DNA from: Blattamonas nauphoetae
Taxonomy: Eukaryota > Preaxostyla > Oxymonadida
Direction: 5' to 3'
NCBI GenBank assembly: GCA_033064195.1
Contig: JARBJD010000313.1
Coordinates: 20,027 to 84,026 of the forward strand
Length of the DNA stretch: 64,000 nt
Shown here: piece after piece, positions 21,430 through 33,845 of the stretch
How the letters are laid out: the number at the start of each line of letters is the position of its first letter
Numbering within the stretch: position 1 is the stretch's first letter
The notes under the pieces: generated by a model
The model's database searches: none
What the model saw: only the letters and a program-made list of their open reading frames with translations
Told to the model about the DNA's origin: nothing
Made by a program: the position numbers and the translations under genes

Positions 21430-21911
21430 ATCGAACAACCTTGTCTCCTCAAGATTCACATTTCTCGTTTCGATGTTGTTCGATCGTGTCTTCGAAGCCA
21501 TCCATTCCTTCAAACACGAGACGTGTCTCTCATCGTTGCAGCATGGTTCCATCTCTGCTGCCAACGCTCGGCTGCAAATCGACGCAGATTCCCAGACATC
21601 TCGCCATTGTTTCGTCAGTTCCTGAAAATGTCACTGCATTTGGGATTGTGAGGAACGTGGGCAGAGATTAGATGAAATCCGTCGTTGGTTATCGAGAAGG
21701 GTACATTTCGAGTTGTCGGTTCAACATGAACACACACGAGCAAGTGGTCGGAAAGAAGTTCCATAAATCGAGTTGACTGGTCTCGAGTGTGCATCCAAGT
21801 GTGGCCGGCTGACGAAACGCGGATGAAAGGTTCGGCTGGTTTCAGAACGTGTGCAACAATCGTGTTGGGAGCAATTTGCGTTTCAGGCTCATCCATGTCG
21901 AGATCTTTCAA
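21430..21911 (-). pseudogene. Armadillo-like family, member 8 (decayed C-terminal half)
   Basis: The frame 21911-21615 contains VAHVLKPAEPFI, FMELLSDHLLVCVHVEPT and NVPFSITNDGF, aligning by position with VLKQVxxPSEKYI, FLxLLAxLLxICPYYxPT and MDFVLHMPVF of intact members. A second frame to about 21450 has VFEGMDGFEDTIEQ, matching RMEGFDDVIEEK. Several shifts and no start codon. An old, diverged copy. Confidence 0.5.
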
Positions 21912-22445
21912 AAATCAACGAGATACAGTTGTTCTCACATTTTCGTGTTCACTCGGATTGTTCTTCTGGCTCCATCGCAAGAAAGGAGATACTTCGAGAA
22001 CCAGAGCGAGCAAGATCAAACAGAAGAGCTGATGAACATGGCAAGTGCACGATTTCGGGACAACAGATGTGAGTAAGTCTGGCTCTTCTTCATCTTTCTA
22101 GGTGAGAGCGATGATTGTTGGGAAGGTGGGGATGGAGGTGGTTCTTTCACTCTTCAGCTCACTTTGAGCGGGGGAGCGAGTAGGGATTGGTTGGTGTCGA
22201 TGAAGAATCAGGAACAAACGACTTCTTCACAAACAGCGAGGAACAGTGACGTTGGACGGCTTCCATTTGGGAGCAGTTGGAGAGTGGGGTGCGAGGGAGA
22301 GAGATTGGGATGAGAGAATTCGAATCGTTCTGGCATATAAAACCATGAGGTGATGCCAGATTCGACAAAGATCACACACAAACAGGGTTTGATGCCTAAA
22401 AGAAGTGAGAAACTGTTCGAAATGTTCGCTGGCTCCTGTCTGCAT
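21912..22445. other. Intergenic; 3' flank of armadillo-family member 9
   Basis: About 22160-22445 is homologous to the flanks at 1-552 and 16650-16978. A 72-codon frame (22445-22227) directly follows the TAG of member 9 in frame, but it is not conserved as protein in the other flanks. No gene supported. Confidence 0.5.
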
Positions 22446-23515
22446 CTATTCCAACAGTGGAAGGTTCATGCCGTGCAGGTTGTTCCATTCGATCGATCTG
22501 GCAACAACTAAGCGTCCGTATGTCTTTCGGTCGTTTCGCAGCTTTTCTTCAATCACATCATCAAATCCCTCCATTCTCAACATCCGCTGCGCAATCTTCC
22601 CCATCTGTCGTGGTTCTCCCCTTTTTCTGTTCCATTCTCGCTGGGAATCCCTCATGAAAGACAGATAAGGCGGGAGTGAACCATCATATTCGATGATTGT
22701 GAGGCAACTTGGGATCGTGAGAAAGACTGGCATATGAAGAACAAATCCCATTGTTGGTTGATAATAAGAACATATTCGGAGGAGTAGAGCAAGAAGGACG
22801 ATAAATGCATCAGATTGGTCCCCATCGATGATCGAATTGCGGTTTGTGCACAAATGGCAAATATACTCCTCCAAAGGGGAGAGAACTTGCTTCAAAACCG
22901 TCTCGTAAACAGCTTGTTGTTCATTCCGATCCGTAATTTCGAGATTGTCAGACCATTCGGTGTGGAGAGCCAGAGAGAAGAAGTGATGTTTGAAATGAGA
23001 CAGGCGTGGATATCTTCTGTTTCTGCAAAAGGAAGAGACTGTGGATGGAGAGTGGTGATGAGTTGAGGGATCAGATCAGCTTTGAAGAGGGCGAGGCGGT
23101 TTTTTGGAGAACAGAAAATGATCAGAGTTCTGAGCATCTTCATTGCAGCAGTGGTAATTGCTTGGCTTGGTGAAGAAATGAGCAACATCATGGGCTGTAT
23201 GATGTCTGTCAAATATTTATTCGAACTCGAGGCAAGGCGACTGAGAAAAGCATCGGTTGATTGTTGATTCAGTGGGTGGACAGATTTTAGAAATTCCACG
23301 GCTTTAACCTCCAGAGAGATATCAAGCGAAGGCTGGATCTTCACAGTGGCAACGAGAGATCGAAAACCGACGACCTTTGTGGATTCAGATTCTTTCAGAT
23401 TGAATTGCCAATTTAGGAAAGGTGAACAATCTAGAGAATGTGAAAAGAAGTGGGAAGAGATACCAGGGCTAGGGCAATCAGTAGAGGAGGATATCTTCGA
23501 GGCACCAGCACCCAT
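22446..23515 (-). pseudogene. Armadillo-like family, member 9 (single frameshift)
   Basis: ATG at 23515 (MGAGASKIS). The N-terminal part 23515-22892 carries DCSPFLNWQFN, VVGFRSLVATVKIQPSLD, LISSPSQAITTAAMKMLRTL and LFKADLIPQLITTLHPQSL. A one-base deletion near 22950, just after TPNGL, shifts the frame, and the C-terminal part then continues from EIxDRNEQQ through VLKQVLSPLEEYICHLC, PTMGFVLHMPVFLTIPSC and SIEWNNLHGMNLP to TAG 22446. Apart from this one base the sequence is as well preserved as that of intact members. It may be a young pseudogene or an assembly error. Confidence 0.8.
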
Positions 23516-23541
23516 TCCTTCCAGTTTCACAGTGATTTCAC

Positions 23542-23553
23542 TCGTAATGGGTC
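23542..23553 (-). promoter_or_regulatory. Upstream 12-mer, one mismatch (GACCCATTACGA)
   Basis: 26 nt before the ATG of member 9. Confidence 0.3.
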
Positions 23554-23930
23554 AGATGAGAAGATGAAGAGCTGATATTGAAATGAAAGTCATGTCCAAA
23601 AAGGAAGAACAAAAACAAATCATCGAAGTTTCAGACTATTCATGAATGAAGAAGGAGTGGTGGAACGAGACTGAAAGAAAGACTGGAACAACTTCTCGAC
23701 GAACAATGTACGAACGAGAGAACGAGTCAAAGAAAGCGAACGAGGAAGACAGTCGAGGCGGGCATTGCTTGTTCTTCCAACGAACAGATACCTGCACGCG
23801 TCACACCTAGTGAGGGGAGGGAGAGGCAGAGTGGGGTGGGCGTGGGAAGGTGTGGGGGCAACAGAGCAGGGATCGAGATCGGCTACGAATTTGGCGACAT
23901 CATCACATCCTTCCGAAGACGATTCGGAAG

Positions 23931-24735
23931 AATCAGCTGTCAGAGGCAAGGGATATCCAGAAGGGGGAGGGAGAGAGGGAGAGAGAGTGGGAGGATCAGC
24001 TGTCAGAGGCAAGGGATATCCAGAAGGGGGAGGGAGAGAGGGAGAGAGAGTGGGAGGATCAGCTGTCAGAGGCAAGGGATATCCAGAAGGGGGAGGGAGA
24101 GAGGGGAGAGGGTGGGAGGATCAGCTGTCAGAGGCAAGGGATATCCAGAAGGGGGAGGGAGAGAGGGAGAGGGTGGGAGGATCAGCTGTCAGAGGCAAGG
24201 GATATCCAGAAGGGGGAGGGAGAGAGGGAGAGAGTGGGAGGATCAGCTGTCAGAGGCAAGGGATATCCAGAAGGGGGAGGGAGAGAGGGAGAGGGTGGGA
24301 GGATCAGCTGTCAGAGGCAAGGGATATCCAGAAGGGGGAGGGAGAGAGGGAGAGAGAGTGGGAGGATCAGCTGTCAGAGGCAAGGGATATCCAGAAGGGG
24401 AGGGAGAGAGGGAGAGGGTGGGAGGATCAGCTGTCAGAGGCAAGGGATATCCAGAAGGGGGAGGGAGAGAGGGAGAGGGTGGGAGGATCAGCTGTCAGAG
24501 GCAAGGGATATCCAGAAGGGGGAGGGAGAGAGGGGAGAGGGTGGGAGGATCAGCTGTCAGAGGCAAGGGATATCCAGAAGGGGGAGGGAGAGAGGGGAGA
24601 GGGTGGGAGGATCAGCTGTCAGAGGCAAGGGATATCCAGAAGGGGGAGGGAGAGAGGGAGAGAGAGTGGGAGGATCAGCTGTCAGAGGCAAGGGATATCC
24701 AGAAGGGGGAGGGAGAGAGGGGAGAGGGTGGGAGG
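23931..24735. repeat. Minisatellite, 13 units of about 58-65 bp, G/A-rich
   Basis: Unit: ATCAGCTGTCAGAGGCAAGG, GATATCCAGAAGG, then a purine run with four or more G-tracts (GGGGGAGGGAGAGAGGG and GTGGGAGG). Units begin near 23931, 23993, 24058, 24119, 24179, 24239, 24300, 24364, 24423, 24484, 24546, 24608 and 24671. The last 25-30 bases vary in the number of AG pairs; the first 40 are almost invariant. Because units are not multiples of three, all three plus frames stay open; none is a gene. The sequence either side is degraded, with an armadillo-family relic on the right. Confidence 0.95.
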
Positions 24736-24747
24736 ATCAGCGCAAGT

Positions 24748-25170
24748 CAATCCCACAAATGGCCTGTTGCTCGTGACATTCTTCGATTTCGAGAGAGACG
24801 GGGCAGTCTTGAGTGTCCGGCAAGAAGAGAGAGGCTGTTGATTGAGAGTGATGACGAGGTGAGGGATCCGGCTGGTCTCGACGTGCTTCTCCTGAAGACG
24901 TTCAGGACAGTGTTGGGTGATGTGAAGGAGGGAGAGCATTGTTGAGTGTGTGACGATCTGATCGGCAGACAGAATGAGCACCTCGACGGACGGGATGGAG
25001 TCTGTCGAAGATCCACCTGGGAACGATTCAAGGCGACTGAGAAGAGAGTCGGTCGCAGAGGGTTTCCTTGAAAAAAGAGAACGATGAAACAGATCGGCTT
25101 TTGCGACAGTGCGAGTGGTCAGCGACACCGAACTCAAACCATCCCATTTCAGAAGTCCTCCACTTCCCAC
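24748..25170 (-). pseudogene. Armadillo-like family, member 10 (N-terminal relic)
   Basis: Reads GGLLKWDGLSS, SLLSRLESFPGGSSTDSIPS, VEVLILSADQIVTHSTM and IPHLVITLNQQPLSS, in the order of the family blocks SPFLNW, LLSxLAS, VLISSxSQxIxTxAM and IPQLIxTLNPQSLS. It stops at about 24748, where the minisatellite begins, and has no C-terminal half. Strongly diverged. Confidence 0.55.
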
Positions 25171-25400
25171 TTTCAGAGATCAAAAGTGCGTGTTCATCAA
25201 AGTCAGAGCCCCCGTCGAGATCAGATCAGATCGGAGGTTGTTGCGATCCCGTTCTCGTTTCCCATCAACAAACAAGATTCCACATCCACTTTCCCTGTTC
25301 CGATGTGTTCAATGACTGGATCCTCTGCGACGATGAAGGAGAGACATTTCACAATCGCGTCGAATACACTTGAGATCGTCGTGAATCCTTCCCCAACTGA

Positions 25401-26604
25401 TCAATGATCGAAAATCGCATTCTCGTTTCCAAACGACGAGATCGACACACTTTCTGTGCTCACAACGAACCCCATCCTCTCTTCCAACAACCACGCCTCA
25501 ACAAGCACTTCTCCCGTCGAGAATGTCAGTTGGTTCTTTCCTGCATCTCCCAACGTCTTGCAAGCAAGAAAGCAACTCATCCCACAGCCAGCCTCATCAT
25601 TTCCATCATCTCGGACACTCACGACAAGCGAGGGAGATGGAGGAAGAGCTGAGAGAAGCGTGGCGTTCATCGGGAAGCGGATGGCGTGCGTCGCATGTTG
25701 GCCGAGAGTGTCGATGACGATTCGTGTGAAGTCCGAAGTCGAGAAGCAGTCCCTGAACGATCCTTCTCTCGCCAGTGTTTTGTTCCAATCATCTGTGTCG
25801 GCATAGAAACACAAATCGTTCCCAGCCAAACAGTTCTTCGCAGGATCATCTGTGATCGGTTTCACAACTCGTTCCGTGTTGTTGAAGAAGATGCAGCTGA
25901 ACCACGAAATCGTCGATGTCCCGCCAGCACTGCACGAAAACAGAACTGCCCCTCCATTCCTTGCCGTGTTCCAATTCAACTGAAGGTTCGACTGGCTGAG
26001 ACTGCCCAGCATTCCGTCACAATCAAGAGCCCCACTGCAGCTCCTTCATCCATCCGAGTTCCCATCCTCAAACCCCACATTCGACAGCATCCATCCATCT
26101 CGAAGATGCATGAAGTGCGTTGTGGCGATCGAAGATGAAGATTCTGATTTCGAAAAGTTCGTTCTGGGCACTTTCAGATGTGAAGGGGTGATGCAGGAGA
26201 GCGAGCCAATGCAATAAGCCGAGAAGAATGAATCGAATCTGGAGTTTCTGAGACAGAACGAGAACGCCGAGTTTCCCAGAAATCGAATCGCCCCGCCTTG
26301 AGACAGACCAGCCGCAGTCGCAGAGCATTCGATCAACGAACAGGCGAGAACGGTCAACGATCCCACTTCATTCCACCAGAGCGCACCTCCGTGTTTGGAG
26401 GTCGTGGCTGAGGTCCATCAGCAGTTGATGAAGGTGTGGGAGGCCGAGAGGGAAGTGTGGGTCATGGATGGATTGGTTGTTCGAGGTTGTGTCGACGGCG
26501 TTCGAGAAACACGCAGAGATCGTCGTGTGAGCAACGAAAAGTGAGGTTGCGAGACTAATTCGAGCAAAAAGTCCACCGATCAGAACATCTTCGCTGTCTT
26601 TCAC
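25401..26604 (-). pseudogene. Beta-helix surface-protein relic
   Basis: Three successive minus-strand frames (26604-26368, 26366-26046, 26012-25401) read as pieces of one protein with right-handed beta-helix style strands: GGAIRFLGNSAFSFCLRNSR, GGAVLFSCSAGGTSTISWFS and CIFFNNT, spaced as the GGA..F..C repeats of the gene at 28440. The frames are shifted relative to each other, and there is no start, signal peptide or membrane span. The piece after 25880 (DWNKTLAREGSFRDCF, then VVSVRDDGNDEAGCG) is the segment that usually follows the helix in such proteins, by my reading. Confidence 0.55.
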
Positions 26605-28439
26605 TCATCATCCCACAACACTCACATTCCCAACTCGATGGGAGATGTGCTGGGCAAGCGATGAGTGGGTTGTCGAGATGATCGACATTTTCATGTTCAG
26701 AAGCGTCACATTCCACACATTTCTGCTGCAAAAGAGCGGACCATCATAAGACACTCCAAAATCCGCAAAAGAACACGAACTGAAATCGACTCACGATTCT
26801 GACGACATTGAGGTGGTCAGAGACGGAACTGTTTGTTTGAAATTCATCAAAGCAAACAAACTGTGGTCAGATGAAGAAATCCAGAGTTGCATTCAAGAGG
26901 CGAGTGTGGAAGGAATCCAGATTTCACTCTCAATTATCTTCACAACGGATGAGATTCCCACTTTAATTGAACGGATTTCTGACGGGTGGAAACAGAGATG
27001 GGAGGGAGTTGTCGTTGAGTTCACAATATCAATCAGGCGTCCAACGGTTGATCCAGCTTCAACAATTCGCGACGGAGCGTCACATAGAGCGTGGATTGAA
27101 ATGGTCATTGAGTGGAACTGCAGTGTGTTAGATTCCTATGCCTTCAGTGGGAGGAATCACTCGACACATTTCTCAATAGTCTCCGCATTTGAAGTGGAAA
27201 AAACGGATTCGGCCAGTGACGGTAGAACTTCTGGATGGGAACTTCCCAATCTGGAATAGTCGATCAAAAATGGGATGACTATCATTTGAACTCGATTTTG
27301 GGAGGGATTGTGTCCGAATAATGAGTGGACAGTTGGAGATCAGCCCACAGTTTTGCTTCACACTCAAACACGCTTCAACCATCAAATCGTTTCAACTCAT
27401 TACAAATCATCTTTTGAAGGATGAGCTCTTCTGATATCATCATTGGCGTTTGACTGCATCCCTCCTTCCTCATTCAAATCGGATTCCCCTGTATGAATTG
27501 GAGGAGTGGGATTTTGCGATGAACTCTCCTCATTTCTGTCCTGTGTCACAAATGTCTGGAACTTGACTTTGGAGAGTCCACCGATTCATCCACTCTGTTG
27601 CACGAACGATATCACTGACTCGTCAATCACCCGCTGTTCATTCTGTTGATATTCCACTGGAGCCGCTTGCATCCGAAACGTAAACTTCCTCATCTCGCCC
27701 AATTCCTGAATTTGAATACATGGAGATCTCTGTGTTGTCATGTGAGACATGGTGAAACAACGATTCTTCAATTGCGACGAGGTTGCGTTTTGTGGTCGAA
27801 TTGTGGATTGCGAGACCGATTCGTGTTGACCCACCTCGTTTGTGAGCCTTCTGTTTTCGACGATTTCTCAGATATCTCCACACATGCATTCTCACAATTG
27901 AATGACACGATCTCGTGTCAAACCATGACGTGACGAGCAGCTGTACAATCAGTCTTCGGATGAATGAATCATCCCAGTGGGGATAACTTGATCGATTTTT
28001 GCGCGTTTTACTGGAGGATGCCTCTGAAAACCGGCGGGAAACAGTTTACGGAGAACTGGGCGAATTGGGCAACGAAAACCATCTCGACTCATCAAAATAG
28101 GGAATCCATGTCACACTTCGAATCAGAATAATAGGTTGACAGGTCGGATTTGATTCAATCTCGCTCAAACTGGCCTACCCGTCACAAATTATTAACCTGC
28201 TTTCCCAGCATGTCCAATGGGTCAGAACCTCGATTTGACTGGGTATATTCTCGAAGATGTTTCAAATTGAACGCTTGTCTCGACAGATCCAAGAATAACC
28301 TGAGGATTCTGAAGAAAACAGAACAAATGATTGTGATCAACTTTGACGTGGAAAATGAGATCTATCTCTCGCCAACGCCGTGGAAAGCAAGAGTGAAAGC
28401 ATCGCATAATGGGACAACATTCACAGAGATCCATTCGCA
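26605..28439. other. Non-coding interval with at most receptor debris
   Basis: 26893-27108 on the minus strand (RLIDIVNSTTTPSHLCFHPS) may be further decayed receptor sequence. 27586-27895 minus and 28150-28443 plus have short open frames without recognisable domains. No transposon ends found. Confidence 0.4.
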
Positions 28440-31400
28440 ATGATTCGATTCGGACTTCTTTTCGTTTTCAGTTGTCTGAACTGTGCTTGGGATGATTGCA
28501 GTGACACAACATTGCAGTCTCTGTCGCGAATCCTGACATCCATCACAAACACTGTTGAACATGGAAATGCTGAGCCTGGATCGTTGCTGCTCCCAAGAGG
28601 ACACTTCTTCGCATCGAATGATTTAGTGGAATCGAGGGATCTGACGATGAGAGGAAATGAAACAAGGATCAGATTCTGGGATGATGGAAGAGGAGCGAAG
28701 AAGAATCGCAAGTTGGATGGGAATGTGGTCGGATTTGAGACGATGTTCGTGTTCAGGAACAGCTCGGTTTGTCTGTGGTCGTTGGAGTTGGATTGTGGTG
28801 TTGAAGGAGTTGGGACAGCTCGTGTGTTGGGATCTTGTGTGGTTGTGTCATTGTGCTCGATTCGTTCGAACATGGAATGCTCGCCATTTGTGGTTTGTTG
28901 GATGGGAGAGACTGACTGGAACTCGATCACAGTGACATCGAGTTCTCACGTGTCATCATGCTCTCCTTCTCTTCTTCCTCTGGTTGGGATTTGTGACGAC
29001 TCGATTCGCTCTGGCAAGACTGGAACTGCATCGCTTGGACGATTGGACGGAACAGACAGAACTGAGGGTTGCACATCGTCTGTTTCGATCACAGGCACTT
29101 CGCTTGAGCTTCGTGATGGTGATTTGATTTTGGGGACAGGTCCTCTGATTGGGTCACTGGACTTGGACAGAGCTGGTAATGATGTGGAGACGAAATCAGT
29201 GTCGACATCGTTGGTTGGTTGTGTTCTTGTGAACATGACATCACGATGCTCATCGGAAGGGATTGAAGTTGGGAGTTGGTTCGGTCAGTCGATTGTTGGG
29301 AGTGTTGTGTCGTCGTGTTCGAACCATCTTTATGGAACATCGATTCGTTCGCTGAATGGTGGAGGGAGTCTTCTGAGTCTGAACTCATCATTTGTCTCGT
29401 GCCTGGTGGACGCTACAAACGAGAACAAGCCGTTCACAACCCGAACTGAACTCACTGCCGACCATTCTCTGTATTCCTTCAAGCTCTGCACGTTCAAGGG
29501 ATGCTCTCCAATTGGCAGTTATGGTGGTGCGATCTCCTGCAACTATATCAATGTCATTATCTCAATCGACTCTTGCTCATTTCACTCTTGCTCTGAGGCT
29601 GCTTTCGGTGGAGCAGTCTACATCGATTTTCCTGGCGGAACGACAAACACACTCACACTCTCATCGTCGTCTTTCACGTCGTGTTCTGCATCCAGCGATG
29701 GCTGTCTGACAATGTACAATCCCTGTAGTCTAACCATCTCGGAATGTGTCTTCATGGACTCGAAAGCGGTATCGTATGGAGGAGCGATTGGTCTGTACAG
29801 CTGGGATCCAGCGACAAAAGGAGGTGCCATCTCAAATTGTCTCTTCCTGAACTGCATACAAACAAACCCAATATCTTCATATGGAGGAGGGGTGATGTAT
29901 TTACAGCACTGTCTATCTGTTCAGCTCTCTTCCCTCCTCTTCGATGAGTGTTCGGCTGCAACGGGAAGAGGTCATGCAATCTGCCATGCTTCAACTCCGT
30001 ATCCAACATTTAACTCAGAGACCGTCTCAAATTGTTCGTCATCTTCGGACTACTCCACAAGTCTAATCTTCGTAAAACAAACCGGGCAAGATTTCAGCAG
30101 TCTCCTCAACCAATCTCCCACCAAAATCACCCTCAAAGCCCTCACTGCAGAAGTGGAAGGAGCGACAGCTGATGTGGAAGTGACACTAAACAAGGCAGTG
30201 TCTGGAACATTGCTGGTTGTTGTGTCGAATGTTGAAGGAGAGCGAGTGGAAGAGACAGATGGGATTCCAAACATTGGTCGCGTTTTGGAGTTCTCGATGT
30301 CGTCGTCGTCGATTGGATCGTGTTCTGTGTCGATTGGTGAGACTGGACTTCTTCAGACACCTCTCTCCGATTATTCCATCGTCGCTGCCTTTCTTCCTGG
30401 CCACGTCATTTCATTCCCAACGTCTCCCATCTTCGGAATCTCAAAGATTCCACCCTCACTCATCTCAGCAGTCTGTTCATTGGATGCCAGCCACACGAAA
30501 GTGAGTGTTGCTTTTGAAGGAAGAGACTTTGAAGATGGAGAGTATGAAGTGACATTGTAAGATGACTCGTGGTTGGTTGTGGAGTTGAAGACAGATCCTG
30601 ATGGAACATCGACAGGAACGAAAGACTTGGGATTGCTTGATCCAGATTCTCCATGGTTCGAAAGAGGAACTTGGATTGTGAAAGAAGTGAAGACTGTGAC
30701 AACTCCAACAATGTTGATCGACATCGCCCATCCTGTCTCGTTCACGATTCCAACGGTGGCTCGATTGTCTGCGGTTGAAGTGAGTGAACTGGATGACTCA
30801 ACGAAAGGGAAAGTGACACTGTCGTTTTCGAGTGTGGAGTTGGAGAAAGGAGTGGAATACACACTGACACTGGTTGGACAAGACGCAACTCAAGAGACTC
30901 TGAGCCGCGAAGTGACAACAACCTTATCTGGAGAGATTGGAGAGTTGGATGAAGTGTTGTATCCATTTGAGACCGACGCCACTCGACGAGCTCAACAGAT
31001 GAAATTTGGAGTGTTATACAAGGCGACATCACTTCAAGCGACAGGTCGATCGAATTCGGTTCAAGTTGGATCAGTTGGAGTTCAGATGCCTGACGAGCCA
31101 GTCCGCTTGACGAAGATCGAAGTGGATGACGAGACAGAGACAACAATCAGACTTCTGGTGACAGGGTCAGGATTCGTTCCCAAAGAAACATACACTGTTG
31201 AAGTGTCTGGAGTTTTTACAGGAAGTGGATCTGAGGATGCTCACACACGAACATTCACTGTTGTTGCCTCTGATGCGACATCTGCATCGTCGTCCACACT
31301 CGTTCTCTCCTCCAGTTCTGATTCAACATCTCTGCAATTCGGGCAAACATACACAGTGACGAAGATTGACAATGGGACAGATTTTGGAATTCTTGTGAGC

Positions 31401-33845
31401 ACTCTATCGTTCGTAACCCCTCAACTTCCTGAAAGTCCTCCACTTCCTTCAGTCTCTCGTGTCATTTCAGCATCCGTCGAGTTGAACTCGCAAGGCATTT
31501 TGATGTCGATCGTTCTCACTGGCGAGCACCTCCCTTCAGACTCGGCATTCGAATTGACACTCAACGACACAATCACAATCCCAGTTTCGTTCACCTCGAG
31601 CACGAAAGGAAAGAGTGAAGTTGTGATGTTGGGGTTGGATGGAGGCCTCGATTTTGGTTCAACTTATCTGATCACAGATCTGTGCACTGGAGGACTGAAG
31701 ATCATTGCAGATGGCATTTCCATCTCAACACCTCCAAAACCGTCGGAGCTGACCATCAGCGTGTGCTCCGATGATGCTGGTGACTCATCGATGATTCGGA
31801 GTGGAGCAGATGTCTCGACGTGTCTCAGAATCGAACGAGCGTGGGAGATTGCCGAACGACTCTCGATTGCCAACACGATGTTGCGAATTGTGAAACCAGC
31901 GTCACTTTCCACACCACTGCTTATGTCGTCTCTTCCCTTCAAACTGACATCAGGCAACATGAATCAATCACTCCTCTCTCTTTTCCAACCAACGTCAAAC
32001 ACCGATTCGGAACCTTCGTTCCTCTCGATCACGAATGGTGAATGTGGATTGACACTCCTCACCATCACAACTCCATCGTCCTCCTCGTTTGTCTTTATCT
32101 CCGCTCAATCCTCCACTATCACAATCCAAATGTGTTCTATCGAAGGAAACAACAGCACTGTATCAAACTCTGAAGGATCGATTTGTGGATGGAACAAAGG
32201 ATTCCTGCATTTTATTGAATCGACAACGAACCTGTCAGCAGTGACGATGAAGGGACTTGGATCTGGAGGGATTGTTCAGAAAGGAGGAGAATTGACAATC
32301 TCGAAAGGAGAATTCTCTGAAAACGGAGGAACGAACTCATCGTTCCCATCAGCGAGACAGAACATCCACTGCGAAGGAGAGGGAAAACTGATGATCGACT
32401 CTCTTTCGAAGGGAGATGGAACAAAGAACTCTCCATCAGCTTGGATTGATTCTGACGAGTGCACGATCAGTGGAGATCAAGACCTTGTCTCGTCTCCTCT
32501 CTTCTTTCCCACTCTCGACTCCGACAATTCATCCACCAACATCGAGAAGAAGACAAACACGATTCACTTTTCTCTGAAAGGAGAGATGCTCGTTCCGTGT
32601 GGTCTGGATGTGGAAGTGTTTGAGTGGGATTCAGATAAGAGTGTGAAGGGTGCATCCACTCTTCTCCATCTGGACACCCTCGCAACGACGAAATGGACTG
32701 AAACTGAGATTGTTGGACAAGTGGATCTGAACACTTCGCTCTTGTCTCTCAACTCATCTCTCCAATGGCGCGCCAGGATTGTTTATGGAAACAATCGAAC
32801 AACTTCGAATTCATTCCTGTTCGCTTCAGCGTCATCGACAGGAAAAGGGAACATATCGCAAGGAGGGACTTCCTCGAAGATGTTGTGGATCATTCCGATT
32901 GCTGTTGCTGCCATTCTCGCTGTTGGCTTTCTCGTGATGGTGTGTTTCGTCCGAGTTCGTCGAGACCGAAAACAGAAATCGGATGTTCTTCTTTCGCACC
33001 AAGAGATGCATACCCAGAATGAAGCTGACATCGAAAAAGTGGAGATCGCCGATGATCTTCTCCCCAACTCAACTGGCCCTGCTCATCTCTGCTCCAAGTC
33101 GATCAAAAGCGAGTTCTCTGATGGATCGGCAGAAGAGATGTGGACGCTGAAGTGTGATTCAGATCCGACTGGAGAGATGGTGGGTGTGATTGAGCTGAAC
33201 GGGAGAGAGCACACAGCCACGAAAATCCAAGTGGTGACGACACTTCACTCCAAACTGCACAAAGAGAATTCTCTCCTCCATCCGCAACTGATCCAACGAC
33301 AAGTCGCTTTCGGACTGTCGCACGTGCTGTCCACTCTGCAGACGAAGGACGCTCTCACCCAACTGACCTCCCACTGGGTGTTGTTCGACAGCAAAGACCG
33401 GATGTTCCTTCAGATTTCGAGTGGGAGTGGGAAAGGAATGGGAGTGAGTGGAGGGAGTGGGAAGAAAGGGATGAATGGATCGAACGAGGGATTGCGATGG
33501 GGAGCACCGGAGCAGAAGGAGGAATCCACGCTGTCAGTGTGTGGTGTTGACGTCGAGAAGGTGTCGGTTTTTCGGCTCGGCCTGTTGTTGTGGGAGATGG
33601 AGACGGGAGAGATACCGTTCAGGGAGGTGGATGCTGTGAACGCGCATCGGCAGGTTGTGAGTGGAATCCGACCCGACCTCACCAAAGTCACGAACTCGTC
33701 GATGCGAGCACTGATCCAGAACTGTCTGCACCAGACACCAGAACACAGGCCAACACTCACCACAGTGACACGCACTCTCTGCGACATCACCAAAGTCCCC
33801 TTCTGCAATAGCATCAAAATCAGAAGCGACTTTTTTCCATTCTGA
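28440..33845 (+). CDS. Receptor-like protein: beta-helix ectodomain, beta-sandwich repeats, one membrane span, pseudokinase; one in-frame TAA
   Basis: One reading frame of 1802 codons from ATG 28440, broken only by TAA at 30558-30560; the second half has no ATG nearby. Signal peptide MIRFGLLFVFSCLNC. Residues about 320-520 form a right-handed beta-helix (YGGAISCNYINVIISIDSCS, FGGAVYIDF, YGGAIGLYS, GGAISNCLFLNC). Then come several beta-sandwich segments (VTLNKAVSGTLLVVVS, GEYEVTL, YTLTLVGQD, ETYTVEVSGVF). A transmembrane helix (WIIPIAVAAILAVGFLVMV, near 32885-32945) and a basic RVRRDRKQK follow. The last 100 residues resemble a kinase C-lobe (WGAPEQ, VFRLGLLLWEMETGEIPF, HRPTLTTVTRTL), but no HRD, DFG or lysine-bearing N-lobe is visible, hence pseudokinase. 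Probably a surface receptor or adhesin. The stop may be a real nonsense mutation or a sequence error. Confidence 0.75.

Noticed and set aside
23765-24945. Three plus-strand proteins of 308-369 residues across the minisatellite
   Set aside because: All three frames are open only because the purine-rich unit lacks stops; the products are translations of one repeat in rotating frames.
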